From an uncultured cyanobacterium (GTDB taxonomy: Bacteria > Cyanobacteriota > Cyanobacteriia > Cyanobacteriales > Geitlerinemataceae): a DNA stretch of 64,000 bases. Below are positions 39,372-48,360 of the stretch, piece by piece (within the stretch, counting starts at the first letter, position 1; every line of letters starts with the position of its first letter). The position numbers and the translations under genes were made by a program. The notes below the pieces were generated by a model. The model saw only the letters and a list, made by a program, of their open reading frames with translations, made no database searches and had not been told where the DNA came from. The stretch lies in NCBI GenBank assembly GCA_937899645.1, contig CALCCD010000010.1, positions 1 through 64,000 of the forward strand. The letters are read 5' to 3'.

Positions 39372-40175
39372 TCAGAGTGCAATAAAGCCCGCGCGCAACT
39401 GCTCGATCGCGCCGAGGTAGTCCGGCATCGGCTCGTCGCACCCGACGCAGGCCGCGCGATCGACCGCCAGTAGGTCGTCGCCCCAGAAGACGCGATCGGT
39501 GGCGATCGCCTTGCCCTTGTTGGGTTTCCAGTCCTTGCTGAAATATTTCTGCGTCGCGTCCACCACCGCGCCGTCGAACAAGTGGCCGACGCAGCCGTAC
39601 ACGTCGCGCAGCACGCCGGGAACCGAGGGGCGGTGGAGCTGGCCACGCGAGTTGGCGCTGCGGGCTTTGTATTTGGCGCGGGGAAACAGGCCGTAAAGGT
39701 TTTTCAGCGAGGCGGAGATCAGCGGCTCGCCTTTTAGATGCGTGCGCTTGAGCGTGCCGACGCTGATGCGGCAATCGACTTCCTGCAAAATTTTTGGCGC
39801 GAGCATGGTTTTAAAGCGGACGGGCTCGGGCGATCGATTGGGATACTCGATCGCATCTAGCTCGTCGGCATTCAGCAGCCGCATCCCCTCGTCGAGCAGG
39901 CGGGCGATATCGTGGCCCGCCATAATTTCAGCGAACGAGACCTTAGAGCAGACACCTTCGACGATCGCGATTTCAGCATCGGGCGCGACGCGGCGCAAAC
40001 CCGCGAGAATTTCAACGAGTACAGGGCGTGAAACGGTGACAGGGTGCGCTTCGGGGTAGCCGAGGTTGGGTTTGACGAGGATGCGTTTGGCGTCGCGGGC
40101 GCTGGCGGGCGGCGTGTAGCTGAGGGCGGTGAAATCTGCGGATGGGCTCGATCGAATTTCGGCAACTGCGGGCAT
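39372..40175 (-). CDS. DUF362-domain protein
   Basis: This 267-residue protein has the core of DUF362: RILVKPNLGYPEAHPVTVSRPVLVEIL, AEIAIVEGVCSKVSF, VDCRISVGTLKRTHL, and the hallmark SASLKNLYGLFPRAKY. Many DUF362 proteins carry a ferredoxin-like domain, but here only two cysteines (CVGCD) remain near the C-terminus, so no iron-sulfur cluster is evident. The function of the family is poorly defined, with proposals in redox and cofactor chemistry. The neighbours downstream and upstream on the same strand (NADAR and Uma2) are separated by short gaps without overlap. Confidence 0.8.
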   Translation of the reverse strand: MPAVAEIRSSPSADFTALSYTPPASARDAKRILVKPNLGYPEAHPVTVSRPVLVEILAGLRRVAPDAEIAIVEGVCSKVSFAEIMAGHDIARLLDEGMRLLNADELDAIEYPNRSPEPVRFKTMLAPKILQEVDCRISVGTLKRTHLKGEPLISASLKNLYGLFPRAKYKARSANSRGQLHRPSVPGVLRDVYGCVGHLFDGAVVDATQKYFSKDWKPNKGKAIATDRVFWGDDLLAVDRAACVGCDEPMPDYLGAIEQLRAGFIAL

Positions 40176-40238
40176 GGTCTACATCGCGAGAGGTCGCGCC
40201 AGATGGGCAAGGGCAGTGTAGCCCGAGAGTCCTTCGAC

Positions 40239-40874
40239 TCAGCCCCAAATTCTGACGAGTTCCAGCGTGAATCCAGACAGCACGTCTTCGCCAGACAAGG
40301 TTTTCGGATCTGTGAGGACTTCTACCGCTCGATCGGGTCGGTAAATCTCGACCTTGCGGGTTTTCGGGTCGAGCAACCAGCCCAGGCGCGCAGCGTTTTC
40401 CACGTACTCGCGCATCTTGGCCTGCGTTGCTTCCAGCGAGTCCGACTTCGATCGCAGCTCGGCAACGAAGTCCGGACAGATCGGTGCAAATGCTTCCTGC
40501 TCTTCGGGGGTCAAGGAGTCCCAACGATCGGCACTTGCCCAAGAGGCGTCGGGAGAGAGTATCGCGCCGTTGGGCAGCCTGAATCCAGGCGATGAGTCAA
40601 ACGCCTGTCCGGGCTGACCGGCCCCACGCCACCAAACGTACAGCTCGCCGGAAATGCTCCAGTTGCGCGCGCCGGTTCCGGCTCCGGTTGGGGAATTCAC
40701 GATGAGTTCTCCTGTGGCGGTCAGCTCGAGGCGGAGGTCGCGATTGTTCGCCGCCAGCGCCTCGAACTGCTCGGGCGTCACCTGAAGCCGAACGTCTTTC
40801 GGGAGATTCAGCGTCAGGGCGACGGGCTCGCTGGCGACGGCAGTGGCAGCAATGGTGGGAGCGGCTGCCGGCAT
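40239..40874 (-). CDS. Uma2-family (DUF820) restriction-endonuclease-fold protein, second copy
   Basis: This 211-residue member of the same superfamily as the gene at 32.2 kb has a different, longer branch pattern: VTPEQFEALAANNRDLRLELTATGEL, FDSSPGFRLPNGAILSPDASW, FVAELRSKSDSLEATQAKMREY, GWLLDPKTRKVEIYRP. The Asp in SPDASW and Glu in FVAELRSKSD are the putative metal ligands and are retained. The N-terminus has a short Ala/Thr-rich tail. The two Uma2 proteins in this window are divergent, so they are not a recent duplication. Physiological role unknown. Confidence 0.9.
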   Translation of the reverse strand: MPAAAPTIAATAVASEPVALTLNLPKDVRLQVTPEQFEALAANNRDLRLELTATGELIVNSPTGAGTGARNWSISGELYVWWRGAGQPGQAFDSSPGFRLPNGAILSPDASWASADRWDSLTPEEQEAFAPICPDFVAELRSKSDSLEATQAKMREYVENAARLGWLLDPKTRKVEIYRPDRAVEVLTDPKTLSGEDVLSGFTLELVRIWG

Positions 40875-40933
40875 CTCGACCTCGGGGCGTCCGGTGTTGG
40901 TCTCATTTTCCGACCCAGCCTACCAACCCAGCT

Positions 40934-41614
40934 CTACGCCGGTCGGTAGCCGATCGTGGCGTAGAACGGGTCGCTCGAACCGAAGCCCAGCATCTGCAAC
41001 ACTGGCGGCTGCGACGAGACGTGCGCGACGGTTTCGATGCGCTCGAATCCGGCGTTGGCGAAGTAGCGCTCGACGAGGGCGACGCGGCTCTTTTCTGAAG
41101 TGTCGCGCCATGCCTGGATCGCCTTCTGGTAGAACATGCGGTTCGAGTAGCTGATAATTGCAACGCCGCCCGGCTTCAGGATGCGAAAAATCTCACTAAA
41201 GATCGCTTCGGGCTGCTCGAGGTACTGCACCGAAACGGTGTTCAGCACTGCGTCGAACTCGGTGTCTGCTTTCGGGAGCGTCTGGTTTTGGTTGAGGTTT
41301 TGGACGAAGTAGCGATCGAAGCGCGGATTTTTAGCCAGCTCTTCGGCGTTCATACCGTGGCCTTCGACGCGGGCAAACTTGACGTCGCTCGGCAGGTGCG
41401 AGACCCAACTGCTCATCATGTCGAAGACGTGCATCTCCGGCGTCAGGCGATCGCGGTAGAGCTGCGTCAGGCGATCGATAAAGCCCTCATCGACGTGGGT
41501 GACGAAGCGGGGCTGATCGTAAAAAAGGGCGTCGTCGGCGAGGTCGAATTTGGCGCGTTGGGCGGTCTTGAGTAAAAGCACGATCGCAGAGTGGAGTACG
41601 GATAATCTGTCCAC
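40934..41614 (-). CDS. Class I SAM-dependent methyltransferase
   Basis: A GTG at 41614 begins VDRLSVLHSAIVLLL, just ahead of the conserved FDLADDALFYDQPRFVTHVDEGFIDRL, giving 226 residues; the frame continues to 41725 with a less convincing extension. The Rossmann motif I region is atypical (HVFDMMSSWVSHLP). Motif II is VEGHGMNAEEL, and post-motif strands are FDAVLNTVSVQYLEQP and GGVAIISYSNRMFYQKA, as in a conserved cyanobacterial methyltransferase group. It is soluble and likely acts on a small molecule, but the acceptor is unknown. The adjacent Uma2 gene is on the same strand, 59 bp downstream. Confidence 0.8.
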   Translation of the reverse strand: MDRLSVLHSAIVLLLKTAQRAKFDLADDALFYDQPRFVTHVDEGFIDRLTQLYRDRLTPEMHVFDMMSSWVSHLPSDVKFARVEGHGMNAEELAKNPRFDRYFVQNLNQNQTLPKADTEFDAVLNTVSVQYLEQPEAIFSEIFRILKPGGVAIISYSNRMFYQKAIQAWRDTSEKSRVALVERYFANAGFERIETVAHVSSQPPVLQMLGFGSSDPFYATIGYRPA

Positions 41615-41832
41615 GGTGGCTTCGCGGTGACACGCGATCGGGTGCAGCAGAAACCTTGTTTTGCGCCCGAACGTCTTGGGTCGCGCCCGATCTGTCAGAA
41701 TCGAGAAACCACTCGCGGGAAACACTGACTAGACTGTAGCCAACTTCGCTTTTCCGTGCCGCGATTGCGGTTCCGTTCTGTCAATTCCGTTCTGTCATTC
41801 GATCGCCCACTTCGGCCTCTCTCGGTATCCCT

Positions 41833-43551
41833 ATGCGCCCGCTGCTTCCCAAACATTTTCTGCGTCGATTTCCGAAGCGATCGGTGCTGACGGGCACGCA
41901 GCGCGCGGTGAAGGCGATCGCCAAGCAGCCGACCCTGATTGCTACGGCGATCTCCCTGGGCCTGCACGCGGGTCTGGCGGCGTCGATCCCGCAGTTGCTG
42001 CCCGACGCGAGCGCTGAGGCCGAGACCGAGGCGATCGAGACCGACGTGATCGCCCTCTCGCCGGAGGATCTGGCGGCGTTTTCCGATCGCGCTACGGCTC
42101 CGGCGCAACCCTCGCGATCGAGCCGGGATTTCACCGACCTGAACGGGCGATCGCTGCCGAACCTCTCGCGCGAAGACGACGACGAGCCAAAAGCGCGCAC
42201 CTCGGGGGCCAGCAGCTTCGGCTGGGGTTCGGCCAGCTCCTACTACGACTGGGACAGCCGCGACACTGACGACGACACGCAGTATTACGACGCCACCCGC
42301 GAGGACGACTTTTATCGCTACTGGGAGCAGATCGAAGCGGTGCGCGATCGGCTCGACAGTAGCGACGCCACAGTTGGCCAAGGCGTGGAAGGCGGCGAGG
42401 GTGGTGAAGAAGGCGGCGAAGGCGAAGGCGGCGGCGATAAGGGACTCGATGACGGGCCGAGCGGCGGCGGCGGTGAAGGCGACGGCGGCGATGCGGGCTT
42501 TAACTCCGGTGAAGGCTACCGAGCGGGAATTGACTCACGGCTGCGCTATGCCGAGTGGGCGCTGGCCGTCCGGGAGTCGAAGGGGTTGCCGGAAGAGGCG
42601 ATCGAGCCGACGTTTATCCCGATCGAAATTCCCGTACCCAACGACGACGGCTTTCAGAATTTAATCGGGCAGCAGGGCGTGGCCGGTTTGCTCGTCGCTC
42701 CCACGGGCCGCATCGACTCGCTATTCCCGATTACGGAATTCTCGGCGAACGAGCTAGCGCGGTTGCTGCTGCGCGACTTCGTGTTGAGCGGGTTCGACGG
42801 CTGCAATCTCGGGGTGTCCCGCGACACCTGGACGGCGTGCGGCCTGGATATCACGTTCGTGGGCGGCGGCGCACGGCCTCCGGAAGGTGGCCAGCCGGAT
42901 ATCGACCCCGATGGCGAGCAATCGGGAAGCGAACCGGACGACGTGCCAAACCCGAGCCCGAGCGGCGCACCCGACCCGAACGGCGACGCGCCAGACCCCG
43001 GCTCTAACCCCAGCCCCAACTCGCCGCCCGAGGCCGTTCCCCACCCTCTGCTCGCTCTGGCGCGCAACTTCGAGCCGGAGACGCCGGTCGCCGTGGCGCT
43101 GACCGAGGCGGCTCCGAGCTACGACATCTGGCGCGCGGAGGTTGCCGATCGGCTTGGGGCAGCACGCAGCGAAAACCTCGACTTCCGGGTCGCGCCCAGC
43201 GTCCTGGCCTATCCCGACGACCTCGAGCCGGACTTCGATCGCACGGCGGCAACGACGGCGATCGTCGCACTGGCGATCGACCCCGCCGCGAATCCAATTC
43301 CCGGAACGCTGCGGCTCCTGCGCTCGACGGGTCGCGATCGCCTTGACGGGCTGGCAATCCAGTACGCCGAAACGACGCCGCAAAGCTGGTACGTCGAAAG
43401 ATTCGAGCTAGCGGGCGATCGCGACACGATCGTCACCTTCGCCGTTTCCTTCGAGGAGCCCGCTAACGATCCCGACGTGCCCGACTCAGACGGCGCGCCC
43501 GAAAACGAGGCCCCCAGCGACGATACGGCCGGCGGCGGGCCGGAGCCGTAA
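41833..43551 (+). CDS. TonB-like membrane-anchored protein
   Basis: This 572-residue protein has one N-terminal TM anchor (about 36-57, TLIATAISLGLHAGLAASI), as in TonB. A highly acidic and Gly/Glu-rich linker (about 175-215) follows, then a region with FIPIEIPVPNDDG and a Pro/Asn/Asp-rich spacer (about 350-405). At the C-terminus GTLRLLRSTGRDRLDGLAIQYAETTPQSW and ERFELAGDRDTIVTF resemble the TonB C-terminal fold. TonB transmits proton-motive energy from ExbB/ExbD to outer-membrane receptors, but no exbBD or receptor gene is in this window. The central domain is unlike classic TonB, so the call is TonB-like only. Confidence 0.65.
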   Translation: MRPLLPKHFLRRFPKRSVLTGTQRAVKAIAKQPTLIATAISLGLHAGLAASIPQLLPDASAEAETEAIETDVIALSPEDLAAFSDRATAPAQPSRSSRDFTDLNGRSLPNLSREDDDEPKARTSGASSFGWGSASSYYDWDSRDTDDDTQYYDATREDDFYRYWEQIEAVRDRLDSSDATVGQGVEGGEGGEEGGEGEGGGDKGLDDGPSGGGGEGDGGDAGFNSGEGYRAGIDSRLRYAEWALAVRESKGLPEEAIEPTFIPIEIPVPNDDGFQNLIGQQGVAGLLVAPTGRIDSLFPITEFSANELARLLLRDFVLSGFDGCNLGVSRDTWTACGLDITFVGGGARPPEGGQPDIDPDGEQSGSEPDDVPNPSPSGAPDPNGDAPDPGSNPSPNSPPEAVPHPLLALARNFEPETPVAVALTEAAPSYDIWRAEVADRLGAARSENLDFRVAPSVLAYPDDLEPDFDRTAATTAIVALAIDPAANPIPGTLRLLRSTGRDRLDGLAIQYAETTPQSWYVERFELAGDRDTIVTFAVSFEEPANDPDVPDSDGAPENEAPSDDTAGGGPEP

Positions 43552-43560
43552 CGCGCGGGC

Positions 43561-43579
43561 CGACTCGTGCCACGAGTCG
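43561..43579. repeat. 19-bp palindrome after the TonB-like gene
   Basis: CGACTCGTG and CACGAGTCG are perfect complements separated by one C, nine bases after the stop. As a hairpin it would be a strong stem with a tight loop. There is no T-run, so it could instead be a binding site. Confidence 0.7.
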
Positions 43580-43658
43580 TAGCGAAGCTCGCGGAGAAGT
43601 CCCTGGAGAAGTTCTTGGAGAAACTCACCGGCCACAAAATTTGCGGTTTGCGCGATCG

Positions 43659-43674
43659 ATACGGAAATCCGTAT
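43659..43674. promoter_or_regulatory. Palindrome upstream of the HAD gene (candidate operator)
   Basis: ATACGGA-AA-TCCGTAT is a perfect dyad with a 2-base spacer, ending 41 bases before the HAD start codon, with TTT directly after it. It could be an operator near the promoter or a short terminator-like hairpin for the upstream gene. Confidence 0.5.
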
Positions 43675-43715
43675 TTTCATGGAGTATAAAAGGGCCATGT
43701 CAGCTGGATTTTGTT

Positions 43716-44387
43716 ATGACCGAGCGCTCGCCCGTTGTGTCTCCTACCCCGCCGAAAGCGATCTTTCTCGATGCCGTCGGTACGCTGTTTGGCGTGCGGG
43801 GCAGCGTCGGGGAGATTTACGGTCTCTTTGCGCGGCAGTTCGGCGTCGAGGCGGAGGACGCGGCGATCGATCGCGCCTTTTATGAGGTGTTTAGCGCGAC
43901 GCCGGAGGCTGCCTTTCCCGGCGCGAGTCGCGAGGCGTTGCCGGAGCTGGAGTTCGACTGGTGGCGCGGCATCGCCGCGCGGACATTTAAAGCGGTGGGC
44001 GCGTTCGGGCAGTTCGATGCCTTCGATGATTTTTTCGACGTGGCCTTTGAGTATTTCGCCACCGCCGACGCCTGGGAGATTTATCCCGATACGGTGCCGA
44101 GCCTGGCGGCATGGCAAGCCCAGGGCATCCCCCTCGGCATTATTTCCAACTTCGATTCTCGGCTGTATTCCGTGCTCGACGTTCTCGAGCTGACGGACTA
44201 TTTCGAGACGGTGACGCTCTCGACGGAGGTGGGCGCGGCCAAGCCCGATCGCGCGGTATTTGAAGCGGCGCTCCACCGCCAGGGCGTGGCCCCCGCCGAC
44301 GCCTGGCATATCGGCGATAGCCAGCGGGCGGACATCGAAGGAGCGCGCGCCGTCGGGATGCAGGCGATCCACATCGAGCGGACGTAG
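43716..44387 (+). CDS. HAD-superfamily hydrolase (subfamily IA, REG-2-like)
   Basis: The start is set to the ATG at 43716 (MTERSPVVS), giving 223 residues; the frame extends 25 codons upstream without family support. Motif I is FLDAVGTLFG, the D-x-V-G-T variant typical of REG-2-like HADs rather than DxDGT. Motif II is IISNFDSR, the motif III lysine is in AKPDRAVFE, and motif IV is GDSQRADIEGARAVG. The cap domain lies between motifs I and II. It is a likely phosphatase of a small metabolite in the cytosol. It ends 11 bp before the TPS gene, so the two may share a transcript. Confidence 0.9.
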   Translation: MTERSPVVSPTPPKAIFLDAVGTLFGVRGSVGEIYGLFARQFGVEAEDAAIDRAFYEVFSATPEAAFPGASREALPELEFDWWRGIAARTFKAVGAFGQFDAFDDFFDVAFEYFATADAWEIYPDTVPSLAAWQAQGIPLGIISNFDSRLYSVLDVLELTDYFETVTLSTEVGAAKPDRAVFEAALHRQGVAPADAWHIGDSQRADIEGARAVGMQAIHIERT

Positions 44388-44398
44388 GACGAGCGGAC

Positions 44399-47300
44399 AT
44401 GCACAGCGATCGCAGAAAATTCGGGTGGGCGATCGTGCTGGCAGCGTCGAGCGTCGGAGCCGCACCCGCCTGGGGTCAAATCGTCCCCGACGCCACCCTG
44501 TCGATCCCCTCCGTCGTCACCGACCTCGGCGATGGCCAAACGCTGCAAATCGATGGCGGCACGGTGGCGGGGCCGAACCTATTTCACAGCTTCGATCGCT
44601 TCGAGCAAACGGGCGCGCTGTCGGGCAGCACGGTACGTTTCGAGGCGGGCGCGGCGATCGCCAATATCTTGGCCCGCGTCACCGGCGGCGACGGCACGAC
44701 GATCGACGGGCTGCTGCAAGTGGCGGGCGAAACGAACCTGTACCTCCTCGATCCGCGCGGCATCTCCTTCGGGGAAAACGCCCGCCTCGAGGTCGGTGGT
44801 GCGTTTGTGGCGACCACTGCCGATCGCCTGGAATTTGCCGACGGGACGCAGTGGCCGGGGGCGGCGGCGGCAAACGCGAGCCTGCTGACGATTTCCACGC
44901 CGATCGGCCTCCAATTCGACCCGCTTACAGACCCTCGTGCCCACGATCTCGCCGACGACACCGGGCGGATCGAGATTTCCGGTGCGGGCAACCGCCAGCG
45001 CTTCTTTTCCGCCGACGATCCGGCCTCGCTAGCGATCCTCGACGACCTGACCGCCGCCGATCCGAGCATCGATCGCGACCTGCTGCTGGCGCTGTCCGCA
45101 ACGATCGATATCGTCAGCGACTCGGCGGGACTGGCTGCGCCCCAGGATAGCCAAATCGCGCTGGTCGGGCGCGAGATCGCGATTGTCGGGGGCCGTATCG
45201 ACGCGCCCAGCAGCGTCGTGGATTTGGCGGCGATCGCGTCTGGAACCGTGCCGCTGAGTGATGGGCACGTCGCGATCGGCGACATCGCATCGGGCGGGCT
45301 AGAGCTAGGCGACATCGCCCTGACCGGGGCAGCGGCGATCGACACCAGCGGCACCGGCAGCGAAACCCTGCGGTTCTGGGGACGCGACATCACCTTCGGC
45401 GACGGCTCGGTGGCCTTTGTGCGTCCGCTGGGCTCGGAGGCCGGTGGGCTGGTGGAGCTAAACGCCAGCGGCGATATTACTTTCCAGGGCGTCAACCCGA
45501 TCGATGGGCAGGGCAGCGGCATTATCGGCGGCACGCTTGGGCGCGGGCGCGGCACAGACCTGGTGCTGAGCGGCGAAAACGTGACGATCCGCGACGGGGG
45601 CTTTTTGTCTTCCACCACCTTTGCTTCCGGGGCGGGGGGCCGAACGACGATCGCGGCGCGCGATCGCGTCGAGGTCGTCGGCAGCAACGGCGGTGAGGCG
45701 CTATCGGTGATTTTCTCCGACTCGGCGGGCACGGGCACGGCGGGCGATATCGAGATTTCGGCCAGACTCCTGCGCGTGGCGGACGGAGCCCAGCTCACGG
45801 CGCGATCGCAGCGCTCCGGACAGGGCGGCAATATCCGCGTTGTCGCCACCGATCGCGTCGAGCTGTCGGGCTTCAGCGATCGCGGTGGCGCGCCCTTCGT
45901 CGCCAATATTTCCCGCGATAGCTTCCCGAGTGGGCTATTCGCACTGGTGGATAGCGGCGCGACGGGCGACGGCGGCAGTATCTCGATCGACACACGGGCG
46001 ATCGAGATACTGCGCGGTGCCCAGCTCCTGGCCTATACCGACGGCGAAGGCAACGCTGGGGACGTAGCCCTGCGGGCAACCGACAGCGTGCGGGTGGTCG
46101 GCGCGTCGGAAAACGGCCTGACGCGCAGCAATATTTCCGCCATCATCCGCCCGCTCGCCAACGGGGATGGCGGCCAACTAACGGTCGAGACGAGCCTGCT
46201 CGAGGTGCTCGACACCGCCTTCGTGTCCGTGACTAGCTTCGGTAACGGGCGCGGCGGTAGCCTCAGCGTCTCGGCGGATAACGTCACCGTCCGGGGCGCG
46301 TCGGCCACCAACGAGCTGATTTTCGGCGGGATTTTCGCGGAGGTTCGCAGCCCCGATCGCATCTCCGGCCTGGGACTGACGGGCGAGGCTACCGGCAACG
46401 GCGGCAGCGTCACCCTGGAGGCGAGCGATCGCGTCGCGATTCTCGACGGCGGCGCGATTTCGGTACTCACCGACACCACCGGCAACGGCGGCGACTTGAC
46501 GCTGCGGGCGGACGTGGTCGAGATCGGTGGCGTCGTCGAAATTCCCGACGCCGACCCGAGCAACCTGCCCTACAATCGCGCCAATATCTCCGCTGGGGCA
46601 GAAGAACTGGGGCGGGGTGGCACGCTGACGATCGAAGCTAACGAGCTGATCGTCCGCGATGGTGGCCTGGTGTCTGTGGGAACCCAAGGCAGCGGCAATG
46701 CTGGAAATCTGACCGTCATCGCCCGCGAATCCGCCACCGTCGAGGGCGTCCGCACCGTCACCACCAACGGCCTGACGCTGCTGCCTTCCAGCATCACTGC
46801 CAGCTCGGAGAACACCGTTATCGGCCCCGCTTCGGGCAATGCCGGATCGCTCGAACTCACCGTCGGCGATCTGGTCGTGCGCGACGGCGGTCGGATTTCC
46901 GTTAGCAGCGATAACCAAGGCTCCACGGGCGATCTGCAAATTCAGGCTGAGACGATCGTCCTGCTCGACAGCGGGCGCATCACCGCCGAATCCGTCCTCG
47001 GCGATCGCGGCAATATCCGCATCAATAGCGAGACACTCCAGCTCCGCAGCGGCAGCCGCATCGACGCCAACGCCACCCGCGACGCCACCGGCGGTAATGT
47101 CTCCATCAGCGCCGACACCGTCGCCGCCCTGGAGCAGAGCAACATCAGCGCCAGCGCCGTGGCCGGGAGCGGTGGCCGCATCGATATCGAAACTTCGGGC
47201 CTGTTTCTGTCGCCGGGAAGCGCGATCGACGCCAGCTCCCAGTTTGGCGTCAACGGCATCGTCGCGATCGAAACGCCCGACCTGCAAAGCGGCGAAGGGC

Positions 47301-47674
47301 TGGTCGAACTCGACAGCGAGCCCCTCGATCCCGATCGGACGATCGCCAGCGCCTGCGCCGCCACCACCCGCAGCGGCTCGTTTACCAATGTCGGGCACAA
47401 CGGCCTACCCGCAGATTTCACCACCAACCAGCTCGAGTTCGGCGGCCTGGTTCGCCCTCGGGCGATCGGAACGCACGGACGCGAAGCAACAGCGCAAGCG
47501 CTCGACCTATCCGCAGAGACGCGCGACGGGATCGCTGAAGCGCGTGACTGGAGGCGCGATCGTCAAGGCCGTCCCGTTCTCGACGCCAGCGCGACCGTTG
47601 TTGCAATAGCCGACAATACGGGCTGCGCGGCCTACCCGTCCGCCGACTCCGACAGCTCCACCTCACGCAGATAG
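44399..47674 (+). CDS. TPS/filamentous-haemagglutinin family surface protein
   Basis: This 1091-residue protein has a signal peptide (WAIVLAASSVGAAPAWG then QIV) and a TPS domain (GPNLFHSFDRFEQT, ILARVTGGDGTTIDGLLQV, LYLLDPRGISFGENARLEV). It continues as a beta-helix of units such as GNGGSVTLEASDRVAI and NAGNLTVIARESATV to the C-terminus. It has no CHAT domain, unlike the two giants at 15.7-26.3 kb, so this is the passenger-only form. TPS proteins are exported through a TpsB pore to act as adhesins or toxins; no TpsB lies nearby. The C-terminus (SADSDSSTSRR) overlaps the convergent endolysin gene by 43 bp. Confidence 0.88.
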   Translation: MHSDRRKFGWAIVLAASSVGAAPAWGQIVPDATLSIPSVVTDLGDGQTLQIDGGTVAGPNLFHSFDRFEQTGALSGSTVRFEAGAAIANILARVTGGDGTTIDGLLQVAGETNLYLLDPRGISFGENARLEVGGAFVATTADRLEFADGTQWPGAAAANASLLTISTPIGLQFDPLTDPRAHDLADDTGRIEISGAGNRQRFFSADDPASLAILDDLTAADPSIDRDLLLALSATIDIVSDSAGLAAPQDSQIALVGREIAIVGGRIDAPSSVVDLAAIASGTVPLSDGHVAIGDIASGGLELGDIALTGAAAIDTSGTGSETLRFWGRDITFGDGSVAFVRPLGSEAGGLVELNASGDITFQGVNPIDGQGSGIIGGTLGRGRGTDLVLSGENVTIRDGGFLSSTTFASGAGGRTTIAARDRVEVVGSNGGEALSVIFSDSAGTGTAGDIEISARLLRVADGAQLTARSQRSGQGGNIRVVATDRVELSGFSDRGGAPFVANISRDSFPSGLFALVDSGATGDGGSISIDTRAIEILRGAQLLAYTDGEGNAGDVALRATDSVRVVGASENGLTRSNISAIIRPLANGDGGQLTVETSLLEVLDTAFVSVTSFGNGRGGSLSVSADNVTVRGASATNELIFGGIFAEVRSPDRISGLGLTGEATGNGGSVTLEASDRVAILDGGAISVLTDTTGNGGDLTLRADVVEIGGVVEIPDADPSNLPYNRANISAGAEELGRGGTLTIEANELIVRDGGLVSVGTQGSGNAGNLTVIARESATVEGVRTVTTNGLTLLPSSITASSENTVIGPASGNAGSLELTVGDLVVRDGGRISVSSDNQGSTGDLQIQAETIVLLDSGRITAESVLGDRGNIRINSETLQLRSGSRIDANATRDATGGNVSISADTVAALEQSNISASAVAGSGGRIDIETSGLFLSPGSAIDASSQFGVNGIVAIETPDLQSGEGLVELDSEPLDPDRTIASACAATTRSGSFTNVGHNGLPADFTTNQLEFGGLVRPRAIGTHGREATAQALDLSAETRDGIAEARDWRRDRQGRPVLDASATVVAIADNTGCAAYPSADSDSSTSRR

Positions 47675-48360
47675 AACGCCAAGCGCCGCTCGTAAACCGA
47701 TCGCAGCTCCTCCAGGTCGCGCTCCGGCTGGCCGTACCCCGCTCCCGGCAGGCTGGCCCACTCGGCCCGAATCGCAAACAGCGTGCGATCGAACTCGCCG
47801 CGCTGGATCGCCTCTAGGACGCCGTAGCGCCGAATCAGCTCCACCGCCGCCAGATCCTGCGATGCGGGCGAAAAGTCCCGCAGCCCCAGCGGCTCGGCCA
47901 CGTAGTCGAAGGTCGTGCTCAGCATCTGATAGCGCCCCGCTGCATCCGAACACAGCCAGCCGCCGCCAGACCAGGCGCACTCGATCCGGCGCGGGTGGTC
48001 GGCGAAGCTGCTGAAGTAGCGGTAGCTGTAAATCGTGCGGTAGCCGCCCTCGCCCGCTGTTCCCTCGGCGTAGGCGATCGTATCGAGCAGGGCGCGCACC
48101 TCCGGCGTTAGGTCGGCAGCGGTGGCGACGATATCCTGAGGCCGCAGAATATGCAGGGCTCGAATCACCGTGCCGCGCACTGCCGACACGGACACGCGGC
48201 GCACCTCAGGGTAAGCCGACATCACCGCCATCACCCCCAGCCCCAACAGCAACTGCAATGGAAAGAAGCGCGGCGCAGCGAGCCGTTGACGGGCGGGCTG
48301 TCGGGTGGTGGGCCGCTCGGCGGCGCGGGGCTCGAACAAACTTTTCAAAGTCACAAACAC
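47632..48360 (-). CDS. Membrane-anchored lambda-type endolysin (GH104-like)
   Basis: This 242-residue protein opens at a GTG at 48360. A basic N-terminus and a hydrophobic segment (about 34-50, PLQLLLGLGVMAVMSAY) look like a signal-anchor. Residues ~85-225 match phage lambda R transglycosylase: LLDTIAYAEGT with putative catalytic Glu99, YSYRYFSSFADHPRR, DAAGRYQMLSTTFDYVAEPLGLRDFSPASQD, WASLPGAGYGQPERDLEEL. It would cleave the glycan strand of peptidoglycan in the periplasm. Lambda R has no such anchor, so this is a domesticated chromosomal form rather than a prophage lysis gene; no other phage genes are near. Its 3' end overlaps the TPS gene. Confidence 0.88.
   Translation of the reverse strand: MFVTLKSLFEPRAAERPTTRQPARQRLAAPRFFPLQLLLGLGVMAVMSAYPEVRRVSVSAVRGTVIRALHILRPQDIVATAADLTPEVRALLDTIAYAEGTAGEGGYRTIYSYRYFSSFADHPRRIECAWSGGGWLCSDAAGRYQMLSTTFDYVAEPLGLRDFSPASQDLAAVELIRRYGVLEAIQRGEFDRTLFAIRAEWASLPGAGYGQPERDLEELRSVYERRLAFYLREVELSESADG

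Noticed and set aside
47632-48360. Prophage remnant because of the lambda-type endolysin
   Set aside because: No holin, spanin, integrase or structural phage gene is in the window, and the protein has an added membrane anchor.
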